NCBI RefSeq assembly: GCF_000142905.1
Contig: NW_013657678.1
Span: 592,974 to 656,973 of the forward strand
DNA from: Thecamonas trahens ATCC 50062
Lineage: Eukaryota > Apusozoa > Apusomonadida > Apusomonadidae
Direction: 5' to 3'
Length of the DNA stretch: 64,000 nucleotides
Shown here: in pieces, positions 1 to 9,636 of the stretch
How positions within the stretch are numbered: the stretch's first letter is position 1
How the letters are laid out: every line of letters starts with the position of its first letter
The notes under the pieces: model-generated
Told to the model about the DNA's origin: nothing
Database searches by the model: none
Seen by the model: only the letters and a program-made list of their open reading frames with translations
Translations under genes and position numbers: made by a program

Positions 1-100
1 ACACACACACACACACCACCACCACCACCACCCACCCACCCACCCACCCCACCCACCCCCCCCCCCCACCCCCCCCCCACCCCCCCACCCACACACACAT
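1..100. repeat. AC / CCACC simple repeat at window edge
   Basis: (AC)n grading into (CAC)n, (CCCA)n and C-rich sequence with more AC afterwards. It is a microsatellite just upstream of the first gene. There is no regular telomeric unit. Confidence 0.85.
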
Positions 101-129
101 ACACCATACACACGCATACACTGTGAGGT

Positions 130-1353
130 ATGTCTCAACTAACCCCAGCTCGCTCTCAGCCGGCGTACCTCCCGGCTTGGCTGGCACCTGGCTCAAAGGG
201 CGCCAACAGGACACGCGACAGCGCGGCAGGCTCTCATCGACGGGGCGGGACTGGGTATGGGCACGATGACGGTGATATTCGCTCTCGGTTTGAAAAGGTC
301 GAACAGAAGAGTCGGTTGGCTGCTCAGACGGCAAGCTATGGGCAGAGTCAGGCAAGACTCTCCTCTGCGCCAGCATCATCAGCCAGCGCTGCGCCAACAA
401 GCCACGGCGGAGGCTCGTCGCCGTCACAGCGGATCTTTGCAGAGTCCCTCTCGCGGATGAGAGGCGAGGCTGTCCCAGCCTATGCACCGCCTAAGCTCGA
501 ACCGCTCCCACCGCGCACAGATCGCCCGCACATGCCGCCGAGGCAGCCGCTGGCATCAGCAGGGCTCGTGGCGAGCGCACGATTGACACGGAGGCCCGCG
601 GCAGAGGCGAGCGAGCGGGTGCTGGCAAGCAGACGGGCGATGAGTCGCACAGCTGCGGCTGTCGATCCACTCGACGCCAGGCGGAGCAGACGTGGAGGCC
701 CAGCACCAGGGCCACCAGCGGCGCCGGCGCTAGCAACACACATGGCGCTGCAGCCGCCGGTCGGCGCCTCGCTCAACACGGCAGCGTCGTCAACAGCGGT
801 CCTTGCGGCACAGATTAGATCCGAGGGCATTCGGCTCTCGCCTGATGTGCGGAGCCAGGTGGCACGGACCCGTGCTGCAGTCTCAGCCGCCAACTCGCGC
901 ATTGCCGAGCTCGAGGCCCGCTCGCTGTGGGACACTCCGCCGCGGTCGCAGCCGCTCGGCTCGGTCCCGCACATCCTGGCTGTTGATGGGAGTGCACCGA
1001 CGTTTGCCCAGCTGAAGCACGCTATTGCGGCCATGTCGCTCTCCCCCTCGCCTCCGCGTAGCCGGCCAGCAGCGGCGTCGGCGGCGCTGACCTCACTCGA
1101 GGCGCTCACACTCTCAGCCAACATGGCGGCCAGCTCAGCGGCATCCGCTGCCATCCGCTCGTCGCGGGTGCCGGCGGCACGGCCGCGGCCGCGGATTTCG
1201 CGGCGTCCGCCATCTGCTCCGTCGACCGCCCCGCTCCGCCCGTTCACCTCCGCCCGCCGAGCCGAGTTCTCGGCCGACGCCGCGCTGGCGTCGTCGCGGG
1301 CCGCAGTCGCCGCGTCGTCGCTCCGGGCCCCGCTCTCGCTCGCGGATCTTTAA
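130..1353 (+). CDS. Hypothetical disordered Ala/Ser/Arg/Pro-rich protein
   Basis: An open frame of 407 codons begins at the first ATG after the microsatellite and ends 28 bp before the stop of the convergent SAP-PBZ gene. I recognise no domain. The product is dominated by Ala, Ser, Arg and Pro, with short helical stretches such as ARTRAAVSAANSRIAELEAR (about residues 247-266) and no membrane segment. The basic, low-complexity composition resembles disordered nuclear or cytoskeletal proteins. In DNA this GC-rich long frames also arise by chance, so the evidence is the proper ATG, the lack of a better competing frame and the compact convergent spacing. An intron cannot be excluded. Confidence 0.5.
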   Translation: MSQLTPARSQPAYLPAWLAPGSKGANRTRDSAAGSHRRGGTGYGHDDGDIRSRFEKVEQKSRLAAQTASYGQSQARLSSAPASSASAAPTSHGGGSSPSQRIFAESLSRMRGEAVPAYAPPKLEPLPPRTDRPHMPPRQPLASAGLVASARLTRRPAAEASERVLASRRAMSRTAAAVDPLDARRSRRGGPAPGPPAAPALATHMALQPPVGASLNTAASSTAVLAAQIRSEGIRLSPDVRSQVARTRAAVSAANSRIAELEARSLWDTPPRSQPLGSVPHILAVDGSAPTFAQLKHAIAAMSLSPSPPRSRPAAASAALTSLEALTLSANMAASSAASAAIRSSRVPAARPRPRISRRPPSAPSTAPLRPFTSARRAEFSADAALASSRAAVAASSLRAPLSLADL

Positions 1354-1381
1354 AAGAGTTTACATCTGTACACACAGCTTG

Positions 1382-2234
1382 CTAGCGGTTGACGGGAGCC
1401 AGCGGCGCCCGTCGGCATGGCGGCGGCGGCGGCTTCCACAGCTTGAACGTCGGCGCTGCCGCCGCCAGCTCGCGAGTGGTGAGCATGATGGGCGAGCCGG
1501 TCGGCGCCCGCAACTGCGCCCGCAGCGCGGCCGCCGCCACCGAGTGCGGCACCGAGTCCGGCGAGCGCGACGAGCTGCTCGGCGACGGTGTGGCAGGAAT
1601 GGCGGCAAGGCCGATGGTAGTCGACGAGTCCGAGGCCGAGCCGAGTCCGTCGTCTGTCTCGAGCTCCGAGTCGACAAGCGAGTTGTCGTCACCCGGCGCC
1701 AGTACATCGATGGTCGAGAAGCCGTCGTAGCTGTCTGTGGCCTTGCTCTCAATCTCGGTCGAGCCGGACTCGGTCTCGGACGACAGCGCCGCGTCGTTGC
1801 GGTACTTGGCGAGGTACGGATCGTGGCCGTGTGGATGCACAAACTTGGCGATGTGGCGCTCGTCGATGTTGAAGCACTTGATGCCATACTTGCACGTCGG
1901 CTTGTGGACAGGCTTGCGGACCCGCCGACGGCTGCGGGATGCTGTCTTGGTCTTTGCTTTGGCCTTAACCTTCTCGTTTGGCTGCTCGCTCCCGGCCACC
2001 ATCGTCTCAAAGTCCGAGTCCGACTCGGTCGCCCCGTCGATGCCGCCGGCGTAGTACGCCGCGAGAGCGTCAGCCATGACGGCATTCTGCTCCCAGTCCG
2101 CGTGAGTCGCTTCATCGATCAAGCACGTTGCCGCCAGCAGGCTATCCAGGCCGTAGACGTACCTTTTGATTCGCTTTGATGCCGACAGCCTTGCACAGCT
2201 CCTGGAGCTTCCTCCGCGGCAGGCCACGAAACAT
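1382..2234 (-). CDS. SAP + PBZ zinc-finger nuclear protein (one intron)
   Basis: Two exons. Exon 1 is 2234-2163 (24 codons) and exon 2 is 2086-1382, separated by a 76-nt GT-AG intron (2162-2087). Splicing joins LPRRKLQELCKAVGIKA to NAVMADALAAYY, which makes a full SAP DNA-binding helix-loop-helix at residues 5-37. A basic stretch (about 65-83) looks like a nuclear signal. It is followed by a PBZ poly(ADP-ribose)-binding zinc finger with the exact spacing C-x5-C-x6-H-x5-H-P (C89, C95, H102, H108). The rest is Ser/Asp-rich. PBZ fingers are known from APLF, CHFR and several Dictyostelium repair proteins, so a role in poly(ADP-ribose)-dependent DNA repair is inferred. Product about 258 residues. 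Reading through the intron gives a longer frame that lacks the SAP domain. Confidence 0.82.
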
Positions 2235-2613
2235 GCTATAATTCCCACAAGTGCGTGTATCTATGACCGTTCGGCGGTGGTAGGCCTTATGACACGCAGC
2301 TTTCCTGCTACGGTGGCAAGCGCGAGATTGGTGGCTGGCTGGATGAAGACGCCGAGGTCGTTGGACGTGCCTGGGGTGAGCAAGTGGAAGTGGCGAGTGG
2401 TACGGAAAAAGTTCAAAAATTTTGAATTGCGCGCGAAAACGTGTCCCTCGGTCGAAAGCTCGCCAGTCGACAGGCGGGCGCGGTGGTTGACGAGCGCGGG
2501 ACAGTGAGAGAGTAGCAAACGGTGACAAGGGCGAGAGAGAGCAAACACTTGGCGCGTGACAAAGACTCGACGGCTTGTTCGACGAGACGTTAGCGGGAGT
2601 GTACGGGTGAGCC

Positions 2614-5270
2614 ATGAACAACGATCTTCTCGGACGGATCTCCTCGCTGCGCTCGCGCATTGCCTCGGGCGGCTCGCCTCCCCGTCCACGCCGACCGAAT
2701 CGTCGCCTGCAGGCCAGTCATGGGCCCCGCCGCCGGCTCGGGTATGGGTCGAGCGCAGGACCTCCGGTGGCATCTTCATCGTCGTCTCTGGCTTACTATC
2801 CATCGCCCGTGACGTCATCCATTGCAGCGTCGAGCTCGGCGCTCCGGTCGTCGCTGCTAAACACGTCGTCGGTCCCGCCGTCGTCGCCGCCGCAGCGACA
2901 TGCGCCGCAGGCAACGGTGCCGTCGCCGGTCCGATCTCCTCCGGTTTCCTCTGCTAACGACGCCGACGCGTCGACCTCCCTACTGTCAGAACTCTCAGTC
3001 CTGCGATCGCGACTCGAGTCACTGGAGGCTGGGAACTCGGCGTTTGCGGCGTCGGCGTCGGCCAAGGGCCCTCGGCCGCAGGAGAGACCGCCAACAGTGG
3101 CGTCATCACAGCCACTGACTCTTGAAGCGCCGCCGCAGTCGCGGGTGGTAGGCGATGGTGCCGACAAGCCGAGCGCCGCCGGGTCGGAGCAGGCCGAGCT
3201 TGAGCGCGCTGTGCGTGAGCTCGACGCCGAGCTCACCAACTCGGAGCTCTCGCTCGTTGATGTCGAGAAGGAGCGGCTGATACTCAAGTCACAGCTGCGC
3301 AAGGCACTTAAGCTCCTTGCCATGCGCGAGGATGAGCTCAAGAATGAGCGCGAGACCGGCAGCGCCGCGAAGGACGACGCCAGCAAGCTCCGCGCCGGCC
3401 TTCGGACGGCGCTGGCCAAGGTGAAGGAGCTCGAGAGCAGCAACACCAAGCTCCACGCCCGCAACGAGCAGCTTGCTGATGAGCTGCGCCAAGTTTCCCG
3501 TGCAGCTGCAGCGGCGGCAGCCGAGAAGCCGGTTGCGATCGCGGCTGCCGAGCTGGAAGCTGAGCGAGCAAAGATGAAGCTCGAGACAGTGACAGCCGAG
3601 CGCGACGCGGCCCGCGAGTCAGCAGCCGAGCTCAAGGCCTCGCTTCTCGAGGCCGTGCGGTCGGCAGAGGCGATGCAAGACAAGCTTGCGGCGCTGGCCA
3701 GCGAGCGCGAGGCGGCCAACCGCGAGCTGGCGGTGGCGGCGAGCGCGGCCGAAACGGCGGCGACACGGGCGCGCGACGACGCACAAACCATCGCTCAGTT
3801 GCAGGAGAAGCTCAACGGCAAGAGCAGCGAGGTCGAGCGCGCTACCGGACGGGTGGCGGCGCTGGAAGCGCAGGTGGCGAGCCTGAAGGAGGAGGCGTCT
3901 GCAGCCGGTAGCACGGCGGCGCAGCTGAGTGAGGTACAGGCCCGGCTGCAGAGTCACGAGCTGGACATGATGCGGCTCGACGCGCTGCGGACCCAAAGCG
4001 CGGCGGACAAGGACGCGTTGGCGTCGCTTCGGTCGCGCAACGACGCGTTCAAGTCCAAGATAAGTCAGCTGGAGGGCCAGCTTGCGCGAGCCGAGGCTGA
4101 TCTCGACAGCGCCAAGCGAGATGCGCGCGACGCACGCGACTCGGCCACTGCTGCCAGCGAGCGCATTGCTATGCTGGAGCGGGCAGTCGAGGACGCACGT
4201 GGAGCAGGCGACGAGACTCGTGAGCGGCTGTCGGAAGCGCGGGCTCAGCTCGCCGAAAAGAGCGAGCAGCTGTCTGAGGCCAATTCGCTCCTCGAGATGG
4301 CACAGGTGGAGCTCGAGGAGCGTGGCTTTGAGCTGGAAAACAGCAAGCTGCGCTCGACGAGGGAGCTGCGCGTGTGGCAGAGACTCACGCGGCAGTGCGG
4401 GCGACCAATGAGCGGATCCGCGAGCTCGAGGCGCACGTTGCGGCGCAGCACACGCAGCTGACCAACTTTGCCGAGTCTGAGAGCCGGCTGCTAGGTAAGA
4501 TCAAGGCGCGCGACGAGGACGTGGTGCGGCTTCAGGACGAGGTGGCCTCGCTGGACCGTCTTGTTGCCGAGTACAAGACGCGCGAGAAGGAGTTGCTGGC
4601 GACGGCGGGCCAGTTTGAGGCTGCGCTCGAGCGGACCGACGTCCAACTCACGGCGCTGCAGACCGACTATGATGCGCTCGCTGGCAAGGCTGATACCGAC
4701 GCAGCGGCGGTGAAGTCGCTGCGGACCGCGCTCGACGAGTGCCAGCGGGCGCTAGCGGAGAAAGAGCAGCGGTTGGCCGACGTCGAGTACGAGCGCGAGA
4801 CACTGGAGACACAGCTGGCGTCGGCGCGGGCTACAGCAACCAACGCGCGCAACGACGCTGCGGGTGTCGAGGCTGAGCTTTCAGGCAAGGTCAAGTCACT
4901 TGCTGAGGCGCAGGCGCAAATCCAGAGCCTCTCGTCGCAGCTGCACCAGGCACAGGCGCTGAGCGCGTCGGCAACCGAGGAGCTTCGGGCCGAGCGCAAC
5001 GCGCACGAAGCGCTGCGGCGGAAGCACTCGGCGCTGCTGCGGCGCGAGCAGGCCGAGGCCGACTCGCTGCGGCTTATGGCGCTCGGCACACAGAGCGCGC
5101 GGAGAGGCGGGCCGCGGCTGCGATCACCGACGCGCGGGAGCACGTCACCGCGAAAGGCGGCGGTCTCTGTCTCGAACGCGGCGCTGCAAGCGCGGGTGGA
5201 GATGCTCACCGGTGCGCTGCGCGACCAAGTCGACTCGCTGGTCTCCGAGGCCAACGCCCATGGTCTGTGA
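2614..5270 (+). CDS. Long coiled-coil protein, frame broken near 4340
   Basis: The start ATG at 2614 is followed by a Ser/Pro-rich head (about 110 residues) and then almost continuous heptad repeats to the end, about 885 residues in all. The tail contains a short Arg/Ser/Pro stretch (RRGGPRLRSPTRGSTSP) before the last helix. The frame is open from 2614 to 4461, and a second frame carries the coiled coil on to 5270. Both read as coiled coil up to about 4340. One extra A in the AAAA run at 4337-4340 would join them as ELEKQQAALDEGAARVAETH. A 38-nt GT-AG segment (4306-4343) would also restore the frame but is very short. There is no kinesin, GRIP or other named domain; a centrosomal, basal-body or golgin-like role is only a guess. 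Confidence 0.72.
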
Positions 5271-5281
5271 GTTGTGTTTGT

Positions 5282-6013
5282 TCAGAGGTCAGTGTGTACA
5301 GCATGGCTCCGAGCGCGGATCGAGTAAACAATGAGCGAGACGCCAAAAGCAAAGGCGACGACGAGGACAAGGAGCAGCAGAGCCTTGCGGATGCCAGTCC
5401 GAGTGACATCGAGCTCGCGGCGCTGAGCCGGTGGTGATGTGGGCTGGCTGGCAGTGACGGCACGGGCAGCAGCCCGTTTTGCGCCACGGGTGACCACAAC
5501 CGGAACGTCTTGATCGCTGTCGACGTCGTCACCAAGCTTGGCCGAGTCCTCTGGCGACACCGCGCGCCCGTCGACAGCATCGATCTCGTTCTTTCCCTTT
5601 GAGCACGTCGACAAGCGTGCATCCTGGCCTGAGCTCAATGCCGCCGCCTCCTCTGCATCCTTCTCGTCAAGCTCTTCCAGGCGAGACTCAACAGCAGACT
5701 GCATGGCGGCGGTGTAGACAACGAGCGTGAGCTCAGAGACGGTGGACTGAATGGAGAAGATTTCATCGCGAATGGCACGAAGACGAGCAAGTTGGGGATC
5801 TTCATCAGGTTGAGCAACCGGAGCCGGATCTTCACCCAGGACAGCTTTCAGCTGAGCCACTTCAGCTGCAAGGGCATGAGCTCGCGAGGTCAGCTCCTCA
5901 ATCTGCTCCACGGCTCCTCTCGCAGTCACTTGGTGCTCGCCACTAAGCGACGAGAGCATGCGTTCCATCTCGCCTTGGCTGTTGTCGCACTCATTCTCCG
6001 CTGCCGAGCTCAT
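5282..6013 (-). CDS. Tail-anchored coiled-coil membrane protein
   Basis: A 243-residue protein with an ATG at 6013. Residues 1-125 form amphipathic, partly coiled-coil helices, and an acidic/basic linker follows. One hydrophobic helix near the C-terminus (about 208-230, KALLLLVLVVAFAFGVSLIV) is followed by a short tail, SIRARSHAVHTDL. This is the topology of a tail-anchored protein with a cytosolic head, as in SNAREs, although no SNARE zero-layer motif is convincing and I do not recognise the family. A longer frame running upstream to 7627 in the same phase is the antisense-phase shadow of the neighbouring coiled-coil gene; composition becomes protein-like only from this ATG. Its stop lies 11 bp from that of the convergent coiled-coil gene. 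Confidence 0.7.
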   Translation of the reverse strand: MSSAAENECDNSQGEMERMLSSLSGEHQVTARGAVEQIEELTSRAHALAAEVAQLKAVLGEDPAPVAQPDEDPQLARLRAIRDEIFSIQSTVSELTLVVYTAAMQSAVESRLEELDEKDAEEAAALSSGQDARLSTCSKGKNEIDAVDGRAVSPEDSAKLGDDVDSDQDVPVVVTRGAKRAAARAVTASQPTSPPAQRRELDVTRTGIRKALLLLVLVVAFAFGVSLIVYSIRARSHAVHTDL

Positions 6014-6176
6014 TCTGCCACAACGGGGAGAGGTGGGCTGAGTGCTGAGTGGCGCTGTCGGGTGGCGCCTGGCCGGGGCAAGGCGACGAGGTCGGTTTGG
6101 GGGGTTGGGAGTTTTGGAGGGAAGAGGGCGTTGACGTTTGATGGGCAGGCGAGAGAGGAGCAGATGCATGGATGGA

Positions 6177-8042
6177 TCAGGCATTGCTCTGGCGAGGAGC
6201 TTTGCGACGCTTGCGGCGGACGCGCTGGACGTACTGGCCCTTGGCGTTGATGGTGATGGCCGGGGCGGCAAACTGGGCATCGTAGAGGGCCTCGCGGAGT
6301 TCGCGCTCGCGCTTGTTGGCCATCTGGGCCTGGAGGACAGAGACCATCTTGCGGCTGTTCTCCTGCTCGCGAATCTTGGCCTCACGCTCTGCGGCGGCGG
6401 CGGCGACGTCGCGCTCGATGGCGGTGCGGGCGTCCTGGATGTCTGCGAGGCGCTCACGCATCTCGCGGTCCTGCTTGGCGGCCATGTTGGCCTCCCACTC
6501 GGCCTGAAGCTTGGCGCGGACAGCGGCGCGGTGCTCGTTCCAGTCAAAGTTGGCGGTTGAGTTGCGGGCATCGACGTCGCGGGCACGCTGGGTGTCCTCC
6601 TGCAGCTCGCGGAGGGCATCCTGCATGCGACGCTCGCGGGTGAGTGCAATCTGGGCTTGCAGCTCCTGACGGTACTTTTCTTGCGCGGAGCGAGCAGCCT
6701 CGGTCGAGTACGCCGGCTTGAGCGGAAGAGAGCCTTCGTAGTGGACGGCGGCATCAGCGGCGCGCTGCCGCAGCTCGCGCTCACGGCGAGCAGCAATCTG
6801 CTCCTGTAGCGTCTGTGCGAGCTCACGCCTGTCCGAGTTGTCGGCGTATGTGGCGGTGAGCGCGTCGCGCTGCGCAAGCACCTCGAGCCGGCGGCGCTCA
6901 GCCATCTGCTCGGCGTAGGTGGCCTGGGCCTCGCGCCGCTGACGCTCTTCCACTTGCGCCAGCTGGGCCTGAGCGGCCTCGATTTGCCGCTGCTTCTCGG
7001 CGGCAGCGCGGGCGCGCTCGGCGGCGGCAGCAGCGGCGTCGCGGCGGCGCTCGTTCTCGGCCTCCTGCAACTCGAGCATGCGAGCACGCGCTGTGGCAGC
7101 CTGCTTCTCCTCAAGCATGCGCTTGTTGAACTCGAGGACCTTGCGCTTCTGCTCCTCCTGATACGCGCGGAGCTCGGCCTGCGGATCGGCAACAACCACG
7201 TCTTCAAAGTAGTACTCAAAGTCGTCGCTGGCACCGTCAGAGGAAGGCGCCGCCGGGGCAGTCTGCTGGGCCCGAGGAGAGTGACGATGCTCGTACTCGG
7301 CCTGCGCCTCGTGCGCCGAATCGTACACCGTTGCCGGGCCAGGTGTCTCGGCTGCATGGCGTGCGCGGTCAGGTGCCGGTGTCTCGGCCGTGCGGTACTG
7401 GGCCTCGACCTGGGCCTGCTCGTATGCGGTCTGGTGGTGCTGGGCCTGCTCGTACGCAGCCTGCTCGTACGCAGCCTGCTGCTGCGCCTGCTCGTACGCA
7501 GCCTGCTCGGCCATAGCCGCCTCGTATGCAGCTTGTTGCTGCAGCTCGTACTGTAGATCGCGCCGAGTCTCCATGTGGTTCTGTGCAGGCGGCGGAGTGG
7601 CAGCGACAGGCGGTGCAGGCGGCGCAACGGCGGCGGCGGCGGCGTCCTCCTGCATCATGGCGGCAAAGGCACTGGGCGTGGCCAGCGAGCCGCGCTGGAG
7701 CGCCTGCTTGAGGCCGAGATAGGCGTCGCGCGAGAGTGAGCCCATGGCAAGCTTGCGGCCCTCCTCGATGTTGCGGGCAGCGTGCTGGCTCGCCGACTCG
7801 CGCTCGTTCTCCTGCATCAGCTGGGTGGCGCCATGGCGCGAATGGCGTGGCGGCGAGTAGGCCTCACGATACGCGGTCAGTTCATACATGCGATGAAAGT
7901 TGGGATGATCCGAAGGAAGACCAGCCGCTTTGATGGCCGCCGCCTTTTCCTCGGCCGTTCCGTTGATGTAATCGATGGGTCTCACCGAGGGCATGAGGAT
8001 CTTGGTCCCGTTGGACGGCGCGCCAGTCCTGGCAGGCGGCAT
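6177..8042 (-). CDS. Trichohyalin/CFAP-like coiled-coil protein
   Basis: About 621 residues from the first in-frame ATG (8042); the frame is open 26 codons further upstream without an ATG. Near the N-terminus is a non-repetitive segment (PSVRPIDYINGTAEEKAAAI). A repeat-rich stretch (about residues 165-245) has multiple Tyr-Glu-Gln-Ala units (QAAYEQA). Residues 300 to the end form a highly charged helix with recurrent RRERELR units spaced by Ala/Gln-rich helix. The C-terminus is basic (RVRRKRRKAPRQ). This composition is typical of ciliary or cytoskeletal filament-binding proteins, but I cannot assign a named family. Confidence 0.72.
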   Translation of the reverse strand: MPPARTGAPSNGTKILMPSVRPIDYINGTAEEKAAAIKAAGLPSDHPNFHRMYELTAYREAYSPPRHSRHGATQLMQENERESASQHAARNIEEGRKLAMGSLSRDAYLGLKQALQRGSLATPSAFAAMMQEDAAAAAVAPPAPPVAATPPPAQNHMETRRDLQYELQQQAAYEAAMAEQAAYEQAQQQAAYEQAAYEQAQHHQTAYEQAQVEAQYRTAETPAPDRARHAAETPGPATVYDSAHEAQAEYEHRHSPRAQQTAPAAPSSDGASDDFEYYFEDVVVADPQAELRAYQEEQKRKVLEFNKRMLEEKQAATARARMLELQEAENERRRDAAAAAAERARAAAEKQRQIEAAQAQLAQVEERQRREAQATYAEQMAERRRLEVLAQRDALTATYADNSDRRELAQTLQEQIAARRERELRQRAADAAVHYEGSLPLKPAYSTEAARSAQEKYRQELQAQIALTRERRMQDALRELQEDTQRARDVDARNSTANFDWNEHRAAVRAKLQAEWEANMAAKQDREMRERLADIQDARTAIERDVAAAAAEREAKIREQENSRKMVSVLQAQMANKRERELREALYDAQFAAPAITINAKGQYVQRVRRKRRKAPRQSNA

Positions 8043-8855
8043 CGGCTCGGACACGCCAAAGTGACTGCACTCACGCTCAACATGAGCATCCGTTAGTAAC
8101 CGTCTCTCCAGCAACCTCACCTGCCTTATGTTGTCCTTCCCGGCCCTCTGTAGCGATGCTCACGCCATTGCCAATGTCCTCGCTGCTCGTCACAGCTTTG
8201 TCCGTTGGCGCGCCAAGGTGACGCCCAACACGCACAAGGCGCTACACACTGCACACAACAAGCCACCATCATTTCCACGCGACTATCCGCGAGCAAAATA
8301 GGCTAGCGTATGTCAATGTCAGTATGACGAAATACCTTGGTATGCTGAGTGTCTGCTCCGCATGCTAGCTTAGTTAACGTACCCGAGGAGGTCGAAAGCC
8401 ATCGGCCAAAAGTTTGAAAGGCCGCGACGAGTGTGAGTGTAGGCCGCCGTGCCAGCGAACCCAACACGCACCAGCCACCAGCCTGGTGATCGAGTAGCAT
8501 ACACGCTCCACGAAGCGCGTGGATGTAGCTCAGTTGGCCCGGCGGTGGTGAGGTGGGATCTTGGCTAATAGCTGCCGTGGCTTGATAGTTGCTCTGCCCC
8601 AGCCCAGCTCTAGTGTCCAGCTTCGATGACCGTTCAGAACGAGGTTGGCCAAGGCAGCAATGGAGCCGCGTGTCTTGATCACGGCTGGACTACGACCATG
8701 CAATACAGTGCGTTGTGGTGTAGATCAACCGGAAAAGCCCTCTTCAGCCGAGTCCCGGGGACAGGGCTGCAGTCTGGCCGCCGTAAACGCTGCAGTTGGC
8801 AGCTCAGCAGCTTCGACCGCACACTCGTCGCCTCGTTGGAGCCATCTACACGAAC
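8043..8855. other. Non-coding interval between divergent genes
   Basis: About 810 bp with only short unconvincing frames. A TAGCTCAGTTGG string at 8525-8536 resembles a tRNA A-box but has no partner B-box. I see no other defined element. It should hold the promoters of the two flanking divergent genes. Confidence 0.6.
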
Positions 8856-9576
8856 ATGAGCGAAGCACAAAGTCAGACAGTGGAGCATGAGGGCGTCCAG
8901 GTCACCGCAGTCTCACAGGGTCTGATGAAAGCTGTACGTGCCGTGAGTGATGGGGTGGGGGGGGGGGGGAGGGTCTTTGCTGAACATGATCATGTCCATG
9001 ACCATGATCATGATCATGATCGCGATCGCTCTGCACCGGCGACAGACTTATGACGCATGGCATGGGGTACAGCAAGGACCTGACGGCGAGTTCAAGGTCA
9101 GCGGATACCACGAGTTCAAGGTGATCATGATCGCGATCGCTCTGCACCGGCGACAGACTTATGACGCATGGCATGGGGTACAGCAAGGACCTGACGGCGA
9201 GTTCAAGGTCAGCGGATACCACGAGTTCAAGGTGACTGGGGTGAACACGACGACGACGACCAAGACGCTCAACGCGGCACTTGTGCTGACATCTGAGGCA
9301 GCTGCGGCGGCCGAGGCCGAGGCCAGCAATGAGGCCGGGGCGAGCGAGGGCGGCGACGGCGGCGACGGCAAGAGCGAGGAAGCCGAGGCGAGCGGCAAGG
9401 GCAAGGGCAAGAGCGGGAGTGCGGGCAAGAGCGAGCCGGGCGAGGTCGGGCGTGCAGCAGTTTACATGGAGATCGAGTCGGGCAGGGAGGTCGTGCTCAC
9501 CATTGTGGTGGAGACCAAGAACCAGGAGCCGTTCGATGCATTCCAGATTGCAGTCGAGGCCGTGTATGAGTTCTAG
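8856..9576 (+). CDS. Unknown small protein with duplicated intron-exon unit
   Basis: The ATG at 8856 opens exon 1 (MSEAQSQTVEHEGVQVTAVS...), ending at a GTGAGT donor at 8943 (an alternative GTACGT donor lies at 8934). The first 48-nt exon (9073-9120) encodes QGPDGEFKVSGYHEFK. A 63-nt intron (9121-9183) then leads to an identical copy of that exon, which continues into VTGVNTTTTTK and the rest. All junctions are phase 0. The remainder has an Ala/Glu/Gly/Lys-rich spacer and a beta-rich end (VYMEIESGREVVLTIVVETK). Unspliced, the frame is also open, so a naive call would translate introns. I do not recognise the family. Inclusion of one or both exon copies would give products differing by 16 residues. 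Confidence 0.6.
9011..9235 (+). repeat. Exact 111-bp tandem duplication
   Basis: Two identical 111-bp units, 9011-9121 and 9122-9232, with identity continuing to 9235. Each unit consists of a 63-nt intron-like part plus a 48-nt exon. The unit length is a multiple of three and the copies show no divergence, so the event is recent. Confidence 0.95.
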
Positions 9577-9636
9577 GGTACGAACAAGGTGCAAGGAGGT
9601 GGCAAGCAGGAGATAAAGGAGGCGTGGCAGGCGTGC

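Noticed and set aside
1-100. Telomere at window start
   Set aside because: The AC/CCACC mix has no regular telomeric unit and the window edge is arbitrary.
4306-4343. 38-nt GT-AG intron in the coiled-coil gene
   Set aside because: It would restore the frame, but it removes good heptads and is shorter than the other introns here (63-320 nt). A one-base change in AAAA fits better.
6014-7627. Upstream extension of the tail-anchored protein frame (to 781 codons)
   Set aside because: It is opposite in phase to the coiled-coil gene on the same strand and encodes Arg/Ser/Pro/Thr-rich nonsense; coding quality begins at the ATG at 6013.
8515-8600. tRNA-like A-box TAGCTCAGTTGG
   Set aside because: No B-box (GGTTCRAxTCC) within the next 100 bp and no cloverleaf or acceptor stem can be drawn.
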